In this document: positions 26,351-35,665 of the stretch, piece after piece
How the letters are laid out: every line of letters starts with the position of its first letter
How positions within the stretch are numbered: the first letter of the stretch is position 1
NCBI RefSeq assembly: GCF_000622245.1
Contig: NZ_JHXW01000004.1
Span: forward strand, 62,001-126,000
Reading direction: 5' to 3'
From: Fusobacterium perfoetens ATCC 29250
GTDB taxonomy: Bacteria > Fusobacteriota > Fusobacteriia > Fusobacteriales > Fusobacteriaceae
DNA: 64,000 nucleotides
Translations under genes and position numbers: made by a program
Notes under the pieces: generated by a model
Database searches by the model: none
Told to the model about the DNA's origin: nothing
Seen by the model: the letters and a program-made list of their open reading frames with translations, nothing else

Positions 26351-27358
26351 TTATCTTATCAAATTCATAAAATCATTAGCTGTTATAAATATAATCAACA
26401 TAAATATAATAATAATTCCACCATAATGAATTCTTTCTTCTACTTTTTTATTCACTTTTATTTTTAATATTTCTAATATAACAAATATTAATCTTCCTCC
26501 ATCAAGAGCTGGAAATGGTAACAGATTAAAAATTCCAATATTTATTGAAAGAACTGCCACTAACCACAGTAAAGTTCCAATTCCTAATTTACTAGCTTCT
26601 CCTACTATATTTATTATTCCAATAGGTCCACTTATTTCCTCTCTTTTTACTTCCCCATTTATCATCATTTTTAAACTATCCAATATATTTCCAAAACCTT
26701 TTAAAGCTAAATTTAAACTTTCACCTATTCCATATTTTTCTATATGATACTCTGGAGATATCCCTAAATAATATTTATTATTTTCATTATTTTTAGTTAA
26801 TTTTGTAACTATTTCTTTTTTTTCTCCATCTCTTTCTATCAATATATTTTTTTCTAAATCTTTTGAATTATCTAAAGAGTTTATAGTTTCTTTTATATCC
26901 CACCAAGTATTTATTTTTTTACCTTCAATTTCTAATATTAAATCTCCCTCTTGTAGTGTAGTATTTTTTTCTGAAATTACCTTTCCTACTACAGGTCTTT
27001 CATCTATTTTTATCTCTCCACTTGTATATATCATTCCAAATAATATTGTATAAGCTAATAAAAAGTTCATAAAAACTCCAGCTATTAAAACTATGAATCT
27101 TTGATAAGCTGGTCTTAAATTAAATCCATCTTCACTTTTATCTTCTAAGTCCATACCTTTAATATTTACATACCCACCTATTGGAATTGCTCTAAAAGAG
27201 TATTTAGTTTTCATTCCATCATAAGTATACACTTCTGTTCCCATTCCTACAGAAAATTCTTCCACAGGTATTTTAAATAATCTAGCACTTAAAAAATGTC
27301 CTAACTCATGTATTAAGATAATAACGCCTAAAACGAGTAAGGAAATTAAAATTTTCAT
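26351..27358 (-). CDS. rseP: site-2 (RIP) zinc metalloprotease RseP
   Basis: This is an intramembrane protease that cuts anti-sigma factors or remnant signal peptides. The zinc site HELGH is at residues 17-21 in the first membrane helix, the third ligand is in LPFPALDGGRL near 280, and a single PDZ domain lies between (GDLILEIEGKKINTW). The 335 residues suit the one-PDZ form. It ends the uppS-cdsA-dxr-tmk-rseP operon and overlaps tmk by one base. No anti-sigma target is visible in the window. Confidence 0.95.
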   Translation of the reverse strand: MKILISLLVLGVIILIHELGHFLSARLFKIPVEEFSVGMGTEVYTYDGMKTKYSFRAIPIGGYVNIKGMDLEDKSEDGFNLRPAYQRFIVLIAGVFMNFLLAYTILFGMIYTSGEIKIDERPVVGKVISEKNTTLQEGDLILEIEGKKINTWWDIKETINSLDNSKDLEKNILIERDGEKKEIVTKLTKNNENNKYYLGISPEYHIEKYGIGESLNLALKGFGNILDSLKMMINGEVKREEISGPIGIINIVGEASKLGIGTLLWLVAVLSINIGIFNLLPFPALDGGRLIFVILEILKIKVNKKVEERIHYGGIIIIFMLIIFITANDFMNLIR

Positions 27359-28038
27359 TATCTTTCCTCCAATTTATTCTTTACAATTTTGTATATTTCC
27401 TCTGATATTTCCTCTATTGTTTTTAATCTTCCATTTTCTACACAATTAACTTCTGTCCAACCTTGAGTTTTTGCAACTTCACAAGCATTTTCATATGATT
27501 TTCTCATATATTCCTCATCTCTTTCATGAATATCTTTCTTCTCTTCTCCTGTGATTTTATTTTTTCTATTAGCCATAAGGATTTTAGCAAACTCAAGTGG
27601 CATATTTATGAAAATTACTAAATCAGCTCTAGGAATTCCAATTTTTTCAAATTCTAAATCCTCTAGCCACTCAATATATTTTCTTTTTTCTTCTTTTGTC
27701 GCCAACTTTGAAGCCTGATGAATTATATTTGATTGAACATATCTATCTGTAACTATTACTCCATTATTATTGTAAAATTCTTCCCAATCTTTTTTAAAAG
27801 AAGCATATCTATCAATAGCAAACATAGTTGAAATTGGATATGGATTAACTTTTAATGGAGTTTCTCCAAACTCACCAGCTAAATACATTTTTACAGGTGC
27901 ACAAGCTGGACTATCATAATTAGGAAAAGTTATTTTTTTTACATTTAATTTATCTAATAATAATTTTTCAAAAAGTCTATTTGTTTGAGTTTCTTTTCCA
28001 CTAGAATCTGTACCTTCTATAACTATTATTTTTCCCAT
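27358..28038 (-). CDS. tmk: thymidylate kinase
   Basis: Tmk phosphorylates dTMP to dTDP. The 226 residues have the P-loop GTDSSGKETQ, the DRY-type motif VTDRYVQSNI near 98, and a lid segment NRKNKITGEEKKDIHE. The sequence is divergent from E. coli Tmk but retains the family order. It sits in an envelope-lipid operon, where its presence is probably by genomic neighbourhood only. It overlaps rseP and lies 9 bases after dxr. Confidence 0.88.
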   Translation of the reverse strand: MGKIIVIEGTDSSGKETQTNRLFEKLLLDKLNVKKITFPNYDSPACAPVKMYLAGEFGETPLKVNPYPISTMFAIDRYASFKKDWEEFYNNNGVIVTDRYVQSNIIHQASKLATKEEKRKYIEWLEDLEFEKIGIPRADLVIFINMPLEFAKILMANRKNKITGEEKKDIHERDEEYMRKSYENACEVAKTQGWTEVNCVENGRLKTIEEISEEIYKIVKNKLEER

Positions 28039-28047
28039 TTCTCTCTC

Positions 28048-29205
28048 CTAAATAATATTTACATAATTTTTGTATACCCATTCTCTAGTAGCATTATCTA
28101 CCTTTAATATAGAATCTAAGTCATTTATCTCTACCAAAGAATGATTATCCATTGCTTTTTCTATAATTTTATAAATATCTAAAAATTTTATTTTTTTATT
28201 TAAAAATAACTCAACAGCTATTTCGTTAGCAGCATTTAAAACTGTAGGCATTGATTTTCCAATCTTTCCAGCTTTATAAGCTAAATCTAATCCTTTAAAA
28301 ACTTTTCTATCTGGTTCTTCAAAAGTTAAGTTTCCTACTTTTAATAAATCTAAAGTATCTAAACAATTATTTTGTATTCTATCAGGATAAGTAAAAGCTA
28401 ATTGTATTGGAAGTTTCATATCAGTAACACCTAATTGAGCTATAACTGCATTATCTTGAAATTCTACAAGAGAATGAATTATACTTTGAGGATGAATTAC
28501 AACTTTTATTTGGTCGTAATCTACATTAAACAAATGATGAGCTTCTATAACTTCTAATCCCTTATTAACAAGTGATGAAGAATCCACTGTAATTTTTTTA
28601 CCCATTGACCAATTTGGATGTTTTAGAGCTTCTTCAACAGTAACATCTTTTAATTCTTCCTCTTTTTTTCCTCTAAAAGTTCCACCACTTGCTGTTAAAA
28701 TAATATTTTTTACTTGAGATTTTTTTCCAGCAAGTAATGATTGAAATATCGCTGAATGCTCACTATCTACAGGAATTATTTCTGACTTAGAATTTTCTTT
28801 TAGAAGTTTATTTATATAATCTCCACCAGCTACCATTGTTTCTTTGTTAGCTAAAGCAATTCTTTTTCCTAATTTTATTGCTTCTGATGTAGCTTCAATT
28901 CCAATAGCTCCTATTACAGATACTAAAATTATATCAGTTTCCTCTAATTGTCCTAATTTTTTTAATCCCTCTCTACCTACATAAACTTCTAATTCTGGAA
29001 ATTCAGCCTTTATTTTTTCTTTTCCCTCTTCTGTTCCTATAGAAATATATTTTGGATTAAATTCTTTTATTTGCTCTATTATTAATTTATAATTACTATG
29101 AGCACTTAATCCTATTACATTAAATTCATCTCTTTTATTTCTAATAATTTCTAAAGCATTAGTTCCTATACTTCCTGTTGACCCCAATATTGTTATATTT
29201 TTCAT
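28048..29205 (-). CDS. dxr: 1-deoxy-D-xylulose 5-phosphate reductoisomerase
   Basis: Dxr converts deoxyxylulose phosphate to methylerythritol phosphate, the committed step of isoprenoid synthesis. The NADPH loop is [12 protein letters not shown], the metal/substrate site is [10 protein letters not shown], and ASGGTFRG and [15 protein letters not shown] follow. The 385 residues are standard. Its product feeds undecaprenyl diphosphate made by UppS two genes upstream. Confidence 0.98.
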   Translation of the reverse strand: MKNITILGSTGSIGTNALEIIRNKRDEFNVIGLSAHSNYKLIIEQIKEFNPKYISIGTEEGKEKIKAEFPELEVYVGREGLKKLGQLEETDIILVSVIGAIGIEATSEAIKLGKRIALANKETMVAGGDYINKLLKENSKSEIIPVDSEHSAIFQSLLAGKKSQVKNIILTASGGTFRGKKEEELKDVTVEEALKHPNWSMGKKITVDSSSLVNKGLEVIEAHHLFNVDYDQIKVVIHPQSIIHSLVEFQDNAVIAQLGVTDMKLPIQLAFTYPDRIQNNCLDTLDLLKVGNLTFEEPDRKVFKGLDLAYKAGKIGKSMPTVLNAANEIAVELFLNKKIKFLDIYKIIEKAMDNHSLVEINDLDSILKVDNATREWVYKNYVNII

Positions 29206-29221
29206 AACTTACTCTACCTCA

Positions 29222-30019
29222 TTATTCAAATATTTTTAATATATAATATGCCATTGGAATAACAAAAATCATACTGTCAAATCTATCAAGTATCCCACCA
29301 TGTTCTCCTAAAATTCTACTTGAATCTTTTGTTTTAAATTCTCTTTTAAACATTGATTCAGCCAAATCTCCGATTTGTGCTGTTATACTTACTATTAATC
29401 CTAACCAAAATATTGCTATATTATTATCTGATAAATGAAATATTTTATTTATTACAAATAAACTAAGAATCGTAAAAATAATTCCTCCAATAGCTCCCTC
29501 TTTTGATTTTTTAGGGCTGATTATAGAAAATCCTTCTTTAAAGAATTTTCTTCCAATACTCATTCCAACAAAATATGCTGCTGTATCACATACCCATACC
29601 ATAATTTGAACTGCAATAAGCCATTTACCACCATTCTCAAGACCTTGAAACATTATAATATGTCCAAACATCAAACCAATATAAATTATTCCTAATAAAC
29701 TTGTTCCAACATCTCTAGTTGTATTTTCTATTTGATTTTTTATAACTCTTATACCTAACATTAAAACTAAAGATAGAATTATAAGTCCAAAAGTTTCTTC
29801 AAGCCCCACAAAATACATAACATTTGGGATTAATACCCCTGTTAATACACCTAAATTTTTATAAGGTTTTATTTCTACAACCTCTGACATTTTATAAAAT
29901 TCATGTAGAGCTATACCTATAATTATACTAGCAAGTAATAATAAATAAATATCTCCTTTTAAATATATAAACATTAATACAGGAATACCTAATATGGCTA
30001 TTAATATTCTATTCAGCAT
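29222..30019 (-). CDS. cdsA: phosphatidate cytidylyltransferase
   Basis: CdsA makes CDP-diacylglycerol for phospholipid synthesis in the inner membrane. The 265-residue protein has about eight membrane helices and the family signature SPKKSKEGAIGG with the downstream HGGILDRFDSM. It overlaps uppS by 11 bases and dxr follows after 16 bases. Confidence 0.96.
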   Translation of the reverse strand: MLNRILIAILGIPVLMFIYLKGDIYLLLLASIIIGIALHEFYKMSEVVEIKPYKNLGVLTGVLIPNVMYFVGLEETFGLIILSLVLMLGIRVIKNQIENTTRDVGTSLLGIIYIGLMFGHIIMFQGLENGGKWLIAVQIMVWVCDTAAYFVGMSIGRKFFKEGFSIISPKKSKEGAIGGIIFTILSLFVINKIFHLSDNNIAIFWLGLIVSITAQIGDLAESMFKREFKTKDSSRILGEHGGILDRFDSMIFVIPMAYYILKIFE

Positions 30020-30707
30020 CTAATCTTCCTCCAAATCTTCTTTCTCTTTTGTTATAACTGTATATTGCCTTTTCTAATTCTTTTTCATCAAAATCTGGCC
30101 AATAAGTATCTGTTATATAAAATTCTGAATAAGCTATTTGCCAAAGAAGAAAATTTGAAATTCTAAATTCTCCACTTGTTCTTATAATTAATTCTGGGTC
30201 TGGCAAATCATTATATAGATATTTTGAAAAATTTTCCTCTGTAACCTCCTCTTGAGAATCCTTTATTTTTTTTATTGCATCAATTATTTCAGCTCTTCCT
30301 CCATAATTAAATGCAATATTTAATGTCATTTTATAATCTTTTGAAGTTTCTTCTTGTAATTTTTCTATTGCTTTTAAAAGAGATTCACTAACTCCCTCTT
30401 TTCTTCCTGAAACCATAAATCTTACATTATTATCTAATAACATTTTTCTTTCTGAGTTTATATATGTTTTAAACAAAGTCATTAAAGCATTTACTTCTTC
30501 TTGTGACCTTTTCCAATTTTCTGTTGAGAAAGCATAGACTGTTAAATACTCTACCCCTATTCTTCTACAATGTTCTACTATTTTTCTTAAGGCTGTTGCT
30601 CCAGCTTTATGTCCAAAAACTCTAGGTCTATTTTTACTTTTAGCCCATCTTCCATTTCCATCCATTATAATTCCAATATGTTTTGGTATATTTATATTTT
30701 TTTCCAA
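30009..30707 (-). CDS. uppS: undecaprenyl diphosphate synthase (cis-prenyltransferase)
   Basis: UppS extends farnesyl diphosphate to the C55 carrier used for peptidoglycan and surface polysaccharides. It shows the catalytic IMDGNGRWAK (Asp near residue 16), YAFSTENWKR and ELIIRTSGEFRISNFLLWQ near 190. The 232 residues are normal. The start is a TTG at 30707 with GAGGTG upstream, placing MEKNINIPKHIG at the N-terminus. It leads the envelope operon. Confidence 0.97.
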   Translation of the reverse strand: MEKNINIPKHIGIIMDGNGRWAKSKNRPRVFGHKAGATALRKIVEHCRRIGVEYLTVYAFSTENWKRSQEEVNALMTLFKTYINSERKMLLDNNVRFMVSGRKEGVSESLLKAIEKLQEETSKDYKMTLNIAFNYGGRAEIIDAIKKIKDSQEEVTEENFSKYLYNDLPDPELIIRTSGEFRISNFLLWQIAYSEFYITDTYWPDFDEKELEKAIYSYNKRERRFGGRLDAE

Positions 30708-30834
30708 TTTTTCACCTCACTTATTATTCTAAGATTCTATCATATATTTTGTTTTTTTTCCATACATATTTACATTATATTCTTTTTTTAATCTTGTTAT
30801 TTTTTTATTTTATTTAATAATTTAGATTTGTTAA

Positions 30835-30867
30835 TAATAAAAGCCCGAGATTTCTCTCGAGCTTTTA
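30835..30867 (-). terminator. intrinsic terminator of the autotransporter gene
   Basis: On the - strand AAAAGCTCGAGAG pairs with CTCGGGCTTTT (one G-U) around AAAT, with a T-rich tail. It lies 50 bases after the stop. Confidence 0.8.
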
Positions 30868-30916
30868 CCTTTATGAATATTAATTACATTAAAACAACTA
30901 ATTTATTTAAGTAGTC

Positions 30917-33900
30917 TTATTTTTCATATTTTACTTCTACTCTTCTATTTTTTGCTCTTCCTTCTTTTGTTCTGTTGTCTACTACTGGTCTATCTTCTCC
31001 ATATCCTTTTGTTTCATATTTTAATTTTTCATTTGTTACATTTTTCTTTAATTCTTCTTCTACTGCTTTGGCTCTTCTTTCTGATAGACCTTGGTTGTAT
31101 TCTCTTGTTCCTGTCCAGTCTGTATGCCCTTCTAATTTTAATGTTCCTTTATATTTTTTTTTATTCAATTCTTTTGATACTTTTTCTATTGTTTCTTTTC
31201 CTTCTGGTTTAATTTCTGATTTATCAAAGTCAAATAGATTTGTTAATGAAAAATCTTTTATACTACTAAACTTATATCTAAATCCTAAATTAAATTGCCA
31301 TGAATTATCATCTCTATGACCAAATTGTCTTTCTATATCTGCATATACATATAGATTTTCTGTCATATTTTTAGCTGCTCCTATTCCTACATCATACCAA
31401 GTTCCTTTATTTTTGTAATTTCTAAATTCTTCTCCTAGTGAACCTGTCATATCCACAGCATTTACATCTTGTTCTCCTAAAAATTCATGATTTACATCTG
31501 CTTTTAAGTAAATTGTATTGTCTTTACCGTTATCGTTATAGAAATCATGACCTAATCTAAATCCTATACGACCAATTAAACTATGAATATCACTATAATC
31601 TACTCTTGTTCCTTGATTTGTTGTATAATCTACATCTTCTATATATGTATATTGTAATTGCGCTTGTGGTTCAAAGTATGTTTTTTCTGTTAAATCGTAT
31701 CTTTTCCCAAATTCTGCACTTGCTCCTAAGAATAGGTTTCTAAAATCCCCTTCTACTTTAGCTCCAGTTTCTCTTCCATTTATACTGAAGTTATTTGACA
31801 TTCTTCCTACTCTAAATACATAGTCACTATAGAATCCATCATTATAAACATTTGTATCATATAACCATAAAGCTACACGGTCTATATCTGCTTCTCCTAT
31901 TATATTTTTATATTCCATAGTTCCTTCTGTGTATTCAAGCGCTATTCCTCTATATTCATTTCCTTTTCCATCGTCCATTGGATAAGTTTTGTCATAACCT
32001 AATTGGTACATATTATTACGTAATCTATATTCTTTATCTTCTCCAACTCTATCATTTCTAATTCTTGTCCAAATTCCCTCATCACCATCTACAAAACTCA
32101 TATCTCCTAAACGTTTATTAAGGTTATCCATATATACAGCACTTGCATAGTTGGCTCTTGACATTTCTAATATAGTTTTTCCACCATCATTGATTTCTTC
32201 TCCTACTCTTGTTAAATACCAGTTTTCAGAAGCAATAAATTTTCCTTCTTCTGTAGTTGTTTCGTCATCAGCTAATGTTATTTCCAAAGTTGTTGATGTA
32301 TTATCTTTTGTTTGTTCTTTATTTCCAGAAACAAGACTATCTCCTGGTTTATTAGCACTTGCTCCATCACCATTATAAACTTTATTTTCTTCATCATTTA
32401 TATCATAATCTTCATTATGAGTTTCAAAAGAAACATTATTAATACCTCTTTCTTTTACCTCATTTACTTCAAATGTTACTTTTCCATAAGCATTTTTTCC
32501 TAATGTAGCAAAACGTAATTTTTCTCCATAATCTAAAGATAAAACACTATCTGTTAAGTTTATTTTTTGAGTTAATACTTTAGATTCTTGACCATCTGAA
32601 TTATCATCTAAAGATAGTGCCTCAATTCCAGTACCTACATCATAAATATATAACATATTTCCTAATTCTTTTTCCTCTGCGTTTAATGTTAAATTAAAAG
32701 TTCCTTCTCCAGTTAGATTTTTTATTCTCAAAGCGTTTCCTTCATATGTTAAATCTACAACTCCACCACCATCAGTAAAATTAAGATTAGTTATAAAGCT
32801 TTGACCTATGACATTCCACATAGCATTATTTCCTAAATTTAAAGTAACTTCTCCACCTGAAGTTATATCTGATGAGAATTTATCATTACGCAACCCTATA
32901 CCATCAAAATCTCTTGAAGAATAATCATCTACTCTTCCAACAAAGTATCCACCATTAGACATATCTAAATTTACTTTTCCGCCATTAGCTGCAAGAACTT
33001 CTCCTACTACTATTGTACTACTATTTTTTCCATTATTTATTTCTATTAATGATTTCTCTTTTCCTGAAATAATATCTCCTATTAAATAAATCTTACTTTC
33101 ATCTTTTCCTTCTACTTTTATTTTTCCTCCAGCTGTTGCCATCAAAGAAATATCCGTATTTTCTATAATTTCTTTTGCTTTTTCTGTATAAATATCGTCT
33201 GGATTATAAGGATTGTCTTCTTTTTCAAATATATCATTTCCAGAAATTATTGTTAAACTTCCATTTACAGTAGATGACGAATCTTTTCCTTCTGTATATA
33301 TTCCTACATTATTAATTTTAATATCATCTTTTTGTCCATCTTCGCCAGTATTACTTATTATAGTAGTATTACCTGATAAACTAATATTACCACCTTCTAT
33401 AGCTTGAATTACTGGTCTTACCATCAAATTTTCTTTATCATATTTTTGAATTAAATAATTATTTCCTTCAAAACGATTAGTTCCATTAAATACCATGTTA
33501 GCATTTTTACTTGTTATAGCTATATCACTAGATTTGAATTCATTTATTCCAGCTATTTCAAATTTATTTTCTTTTCCTTCAATCTTTATTCCTTGAGTTA
33601 CATCATCAAAAAAACTAGTTACAGTTGAATTAGTACCAACTTGTTTTGCGCTTTCTCCAGTTAATTGTTTTCCATTTACTTCCATAATAAGATTACTACC
33701 AGTTAAAGAAATTTTTCCTCCATTACTATTTTCTATTCCCATAACAGTATTATTTTCAGAAGAGTTTCTCCATAAATGTTGTCCTTCTCCAGAAAAATTA
33801 AGAGTTAAATTTCCTTTATTTGAAGTAGCATTCCCATTTATTAAAGAGCCTGAAGCAATATTTAAATTTATTAATCCACTATTAGAAGCTAAAATGTCTC

Positions 33901-34861
33901 CTTTTATATTATATAATATTTCTTTATTATTTTCAGAAGTAATTTTTCCATATTCACTATCAGCCCAAATAGCTTTTCCTGAATTAAGATTAATAGTTAC
34001 ATTATTTCCCTTTAATAATATTTCACTGCCATGTCTATTTTTTCCACCAAATATAAATCCACCTAGGCTCTTATTATTAGCAACTATACCATTATTATCT
34101 TTATATCCATTTATAACTACATCTCCAACTTCAATATATCCATCTTTTCCTGCCCATATACCATAAGAATTATTTTCAAATAAATTTATATTTGTTATTC
34201 CTTTTAAATATATTTCCCCTTTTCCTTTTGAGTTATCTCTTAAAGTTTCATCACAACCTGCAAAAACAGCAGTATAACCCTTACCATAAATATCAATTTT
34301 AGCTGATTCATTTATAGTAATTTTATGAATTTCATTTTCACTTTGTATTGATGAATTAGCTCTTATTCCATGTCCTTGTTTTACTGTAACATCTAAATAA
34401 TTTATAGTTGCATATGCTGAAGTAGCATCACGACTTAAATTTAAAGCATCTGATATAGGAGCGTCTATATTTGCAACATACTTATTTAATACTATATGAG
34501 GATTCCAGTTTGTTAAATGAATTCCATCAGAGTTTGATGCCTTCCCATTAACAGTAATATATAAATCAGTATTTGGTAAATCATATCTACCACTCCATGT
34601 TTTTAATCCTGATTTATCTGTAACAGTAATATGTATTTCTTTAAATTGGTCTAAGGTCATTCCCCCATGTTCTGAAGATTTATATTCGGTAAAACTTTCA
34701 TTATTATTTCCAGTTAATTTTTTCCCACCTGCGATATCTTCAATTATAAAATCAGCATAACCAATACTACCAGTTATTAAAAAAGTAGTTATTAACGCCA
34801 ATGTTACTTTAACTTTTCTCTTAAGCCATCTCTTCAAACTTTTTTCAATATTATCTTTCAT
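30917..34861 (-). CDS. autotransporter adhesin with a C-terminal OmpA-like domain
   Basis: The 1314 residues start with the fusobacterial autotransporter-type extended signal (SLKRWLKRKVKVTLALITTF, cut near residue 36). A long passenger of Gly/Asn-rich beta-helix repeats follows (about 37-920; GGKISLTGSNL, GGNISLSGNTT and similar rungs). The beta-barrel occupies about 960-1197 and ends NLGFRYKF. Unusually, a complete OmpA/MotB domain follows (about 1198-1314) with NLFDFDKSEI, LEGHTDWTGT, YNQGLSERRA and AKNRRVEV. OmpA domains bind peptidoglycan in the periplasm, so the barrel is probably anchored to the wall. It is monocistronic, with AT-rich control DNA upstream. The adhesin role is inferred from architecture. 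Confidence 0.88.
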   Translation of the reverse strand: MKDNIEKSLKRWLKRKVKVTLALITTFLITGSIGYADFIIEDIAGGKKLTGNNNESFTEYKSSEHGGMTLDQFKEIHITVTDKSGLKTWSGRYDLPNTDLYITVNGKASNSDGIHLTNWNPHIVLNKYVANIDAPISDALNLSRDATSAYATINYLDVTVKQGHGIRANSSIQSENEIHKITINESAKIDIYGKGYTAVFAGCDETLRDNSKGKGEIYLKGITNINLFENNSYGIWAGKDGYIEVGDVVINGYKDNNGIVANNKSLGGFIFGGKNRHGSEILLKGNNVTINLNSGKAIWADSEYGKITSENNKEILYNIKGDILASNSGLINLNIASGSLINGNATSNKGNLTLNFSGEGQHLWRNSSENNTVMGIENSNGGKISLTGSNLIMEVNGKQLTGESAKQVGTNSTVTSFFDDVTQGIKIEGKENKFEIAGINEFKSSDIAITSKNANMVFNGTNRFEGNNYLIQKYDKENLMVRPVIQAIEGGNISLSGNTTIISNTGEDGQKDDIKINNVGIYTEGKDSSSTVNGSLTIISGNDIFEKEDNPYNPDDIYTEKAKEIIENTDISLMATAGGKIKVEGKDESKIYLIGDIISGKEKSLIEINNGKNSSTIVVGEVLAANGGKVNLDMSNGGYFVGRVDDYSSRDFDGIGLRNDKFSSDITSGGEVTLNLGNNAMWNVIGQSFITNLNFTDGGGVVDLTYEGNALRIKNLTGEGTFNLTLNAEEKELGNMLYIYDVGTGIEALSLDDNSDGQESKVLTQKINLTDSVLSLDYGEKLRFATLGKNAYGKVTFEVNEVKERGINNVSFETHNEDYDINDEENKVYNGDGASANKPGDSLVSGNKEQTKDNTSTTLEITLADDETTTEEGKFIASENWYLTRVGEEINDGGKTILEMSRANYASAVYMDNLNKRLGDMSFVDGDEGIWTRIRNDRVGEDKEYRLRNNMYQLGYDKTYPMDDGKGNEYRGIALEYTEGTMEYKNIIGEADIDRVALWLYDTNVYNDGFYSDYVFRVGRMSNNFSINGRETGAKVEGDFRNLFLGASAEFGKRYDLTEKTYFEPQAQLQYTYIEDVDYTTNQGTRVDYSDIHSLIGRIGFRLGHDFYNDNGKDNTIYLKADVNHEFLGEQDVNAVDMTGSLGEEFRNYKNKGTWYDVGIGAAKNMTENLYVYADIERQFGHRDDNSWQFNLGFRYKFSSIKDFSLTNLFDFDKSEIKPEGKETIEKVSKELNKKKYKGTLKLEGHTDWTGTREYNQGLSERRAKAVEEELKKNVTNEKLKYETKGYGEDRPVVDNRTKEGRAKNRRVEVKYEK

Positions 34862-34904
34862 AGTACACCCCCATAATAATAAATTATTTTTTAGATAAAA
34901 AAAA

Positions 34905-34962
34905 GCAATCTAAAATAGATATATAAAAACTTTTGTTTTTTTTATATCCTCTTAAATTGCAA
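34905..34962 (-). terminator. terminator-like hairpin in the autotransporter leader
   Basis: On the - strand GCAAT and GATATA pair with TATATC and ATTGC across a loop, then TTTTTTTT follows, about 45 bases before the autotransporter start. The stem is imperfect, so it could be an attenuator or simply AT-rich noise. Confidence 0.4.
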
Positions 34963-34996
34963 TCATTACATTTATTTCTTAATAAAAGTTTACTAC

Positions 34997-35015
34997 AAAA
35001 AAAAAAAAAAAAAAA
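34997..35015. repeat. A19/T19 homopolymer upstream of the autotransporter
   Basis: There are nineteen consecutive A on the + strand (T19 in the direction of transcription), about 136-154 bases before the autotransporter start. TTGC precedes and GTAGTAAACT follows the T run on the - strand, so it could lie inside the promoter spacer. Such tracts slip during replication and can change expression. Confidence 0.7.
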
Positions 35016-35148
35016 GCAATACTTTTTTATCAAAAATAACATTCAATCTTATATACATGTATTTATTTTAAAGTATTTCAATATTAAAATATAACAAAAA
35101 ATATTTTTTTAGATTATATTTATTTTTTTGTATCACTATTTTAACAAA

Positions 35149-35580
35149 TGGCAAAATTTGTCTTTATACTTTATACTAAATTAAATATTATTAGATAGTT
35201 AAATTTTTATTCTTAATCCTACTCTTAATAAATAAAAAATTTGGTAACAAATAATATAAATTTTTAAAATTTTGGCACAACTTTTATAATCTATATTTAC
35301 AATAGTTATATCTATTTTTTATAATTTGTGCCAAAGTGCCACTTTTTCCTATATATCTATTTTTTTTTAAACTTTTTCAAAAAAATTATATATATAGTGA
35401 AGTTTTTTTTATAATTTTGGCAACAAATTTTTTATAAATTATTTAATATTAATATTTTATAACTAGATTTTTTAAAATGTTTTTTGGCACACTTTGGCAC
35501 ATATTTATATAACATATTATTTTATCTAAAATTAAAAATTTTAAGTTTTGGCACACTTTTGGCAACAACTGGCACATTTT
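35149..35580. repeat. cluster of TTTGGCA(C/A)A motifs
   Basis: About ten copies of a short motif around TTGGCACA or TTGGCAACA occur in 430 bases: + strand near 35149, 35243 (GGTA variant), 35273, 35418, 35486, 35496, 35549, 35560 and 35570, and two on the - strand at 35328-35342. Several are spaced 10-11 bases apart, one helical turn. No coding frame spans the region. I see no other feature in 34862-35665 apart from the A19 tract, leader hairpin and lysE terminator. Confidence 0.7.
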
Positions 35581-35600
35581 TTATTAAATTATCAAAAAAA

Positions 35601-35658
35601 CAAAAAAAGGAATATATTTTATATAATTATAAATATAATCATAATAAAAATATTCCTT
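35601..35658 (-). terminator. intrinsic terminator of the LysE-type gene
   Basis: On the - strand AAGGAATAT (35650-35658) pairs with ATATTCCTT (35608-35616), followed by a T7 run. The loop is long and AT-rich. Confidence 0.7.
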
Positions 35659-35665
35659 AATAATA

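Noticed and set aside
30952-34166. Several + strand open frames opposite the autotransporter.
   Set aside because: They are low-complexity Leu/Phe/Ser shadows of the repetitive passenger, without ribosome sites.
35548-35564. A sigma-54-like -24/-12 promoter (TGGCAC-N5-TGGCA) inside the GGCA cluster.
   Set aside because: It points toward the lysE 3' end with no + strand gene for over 1.5 kb, the -12 element is TGGC rather than TTGC, and the same bases are explained by the repeated motif.
35149-35580. The GGCA repeats as a CRISPR array.
   Set aside because: The unit is only about 8-10 bases, spacings are irregular, both orientations occur, and no cas gene is present.
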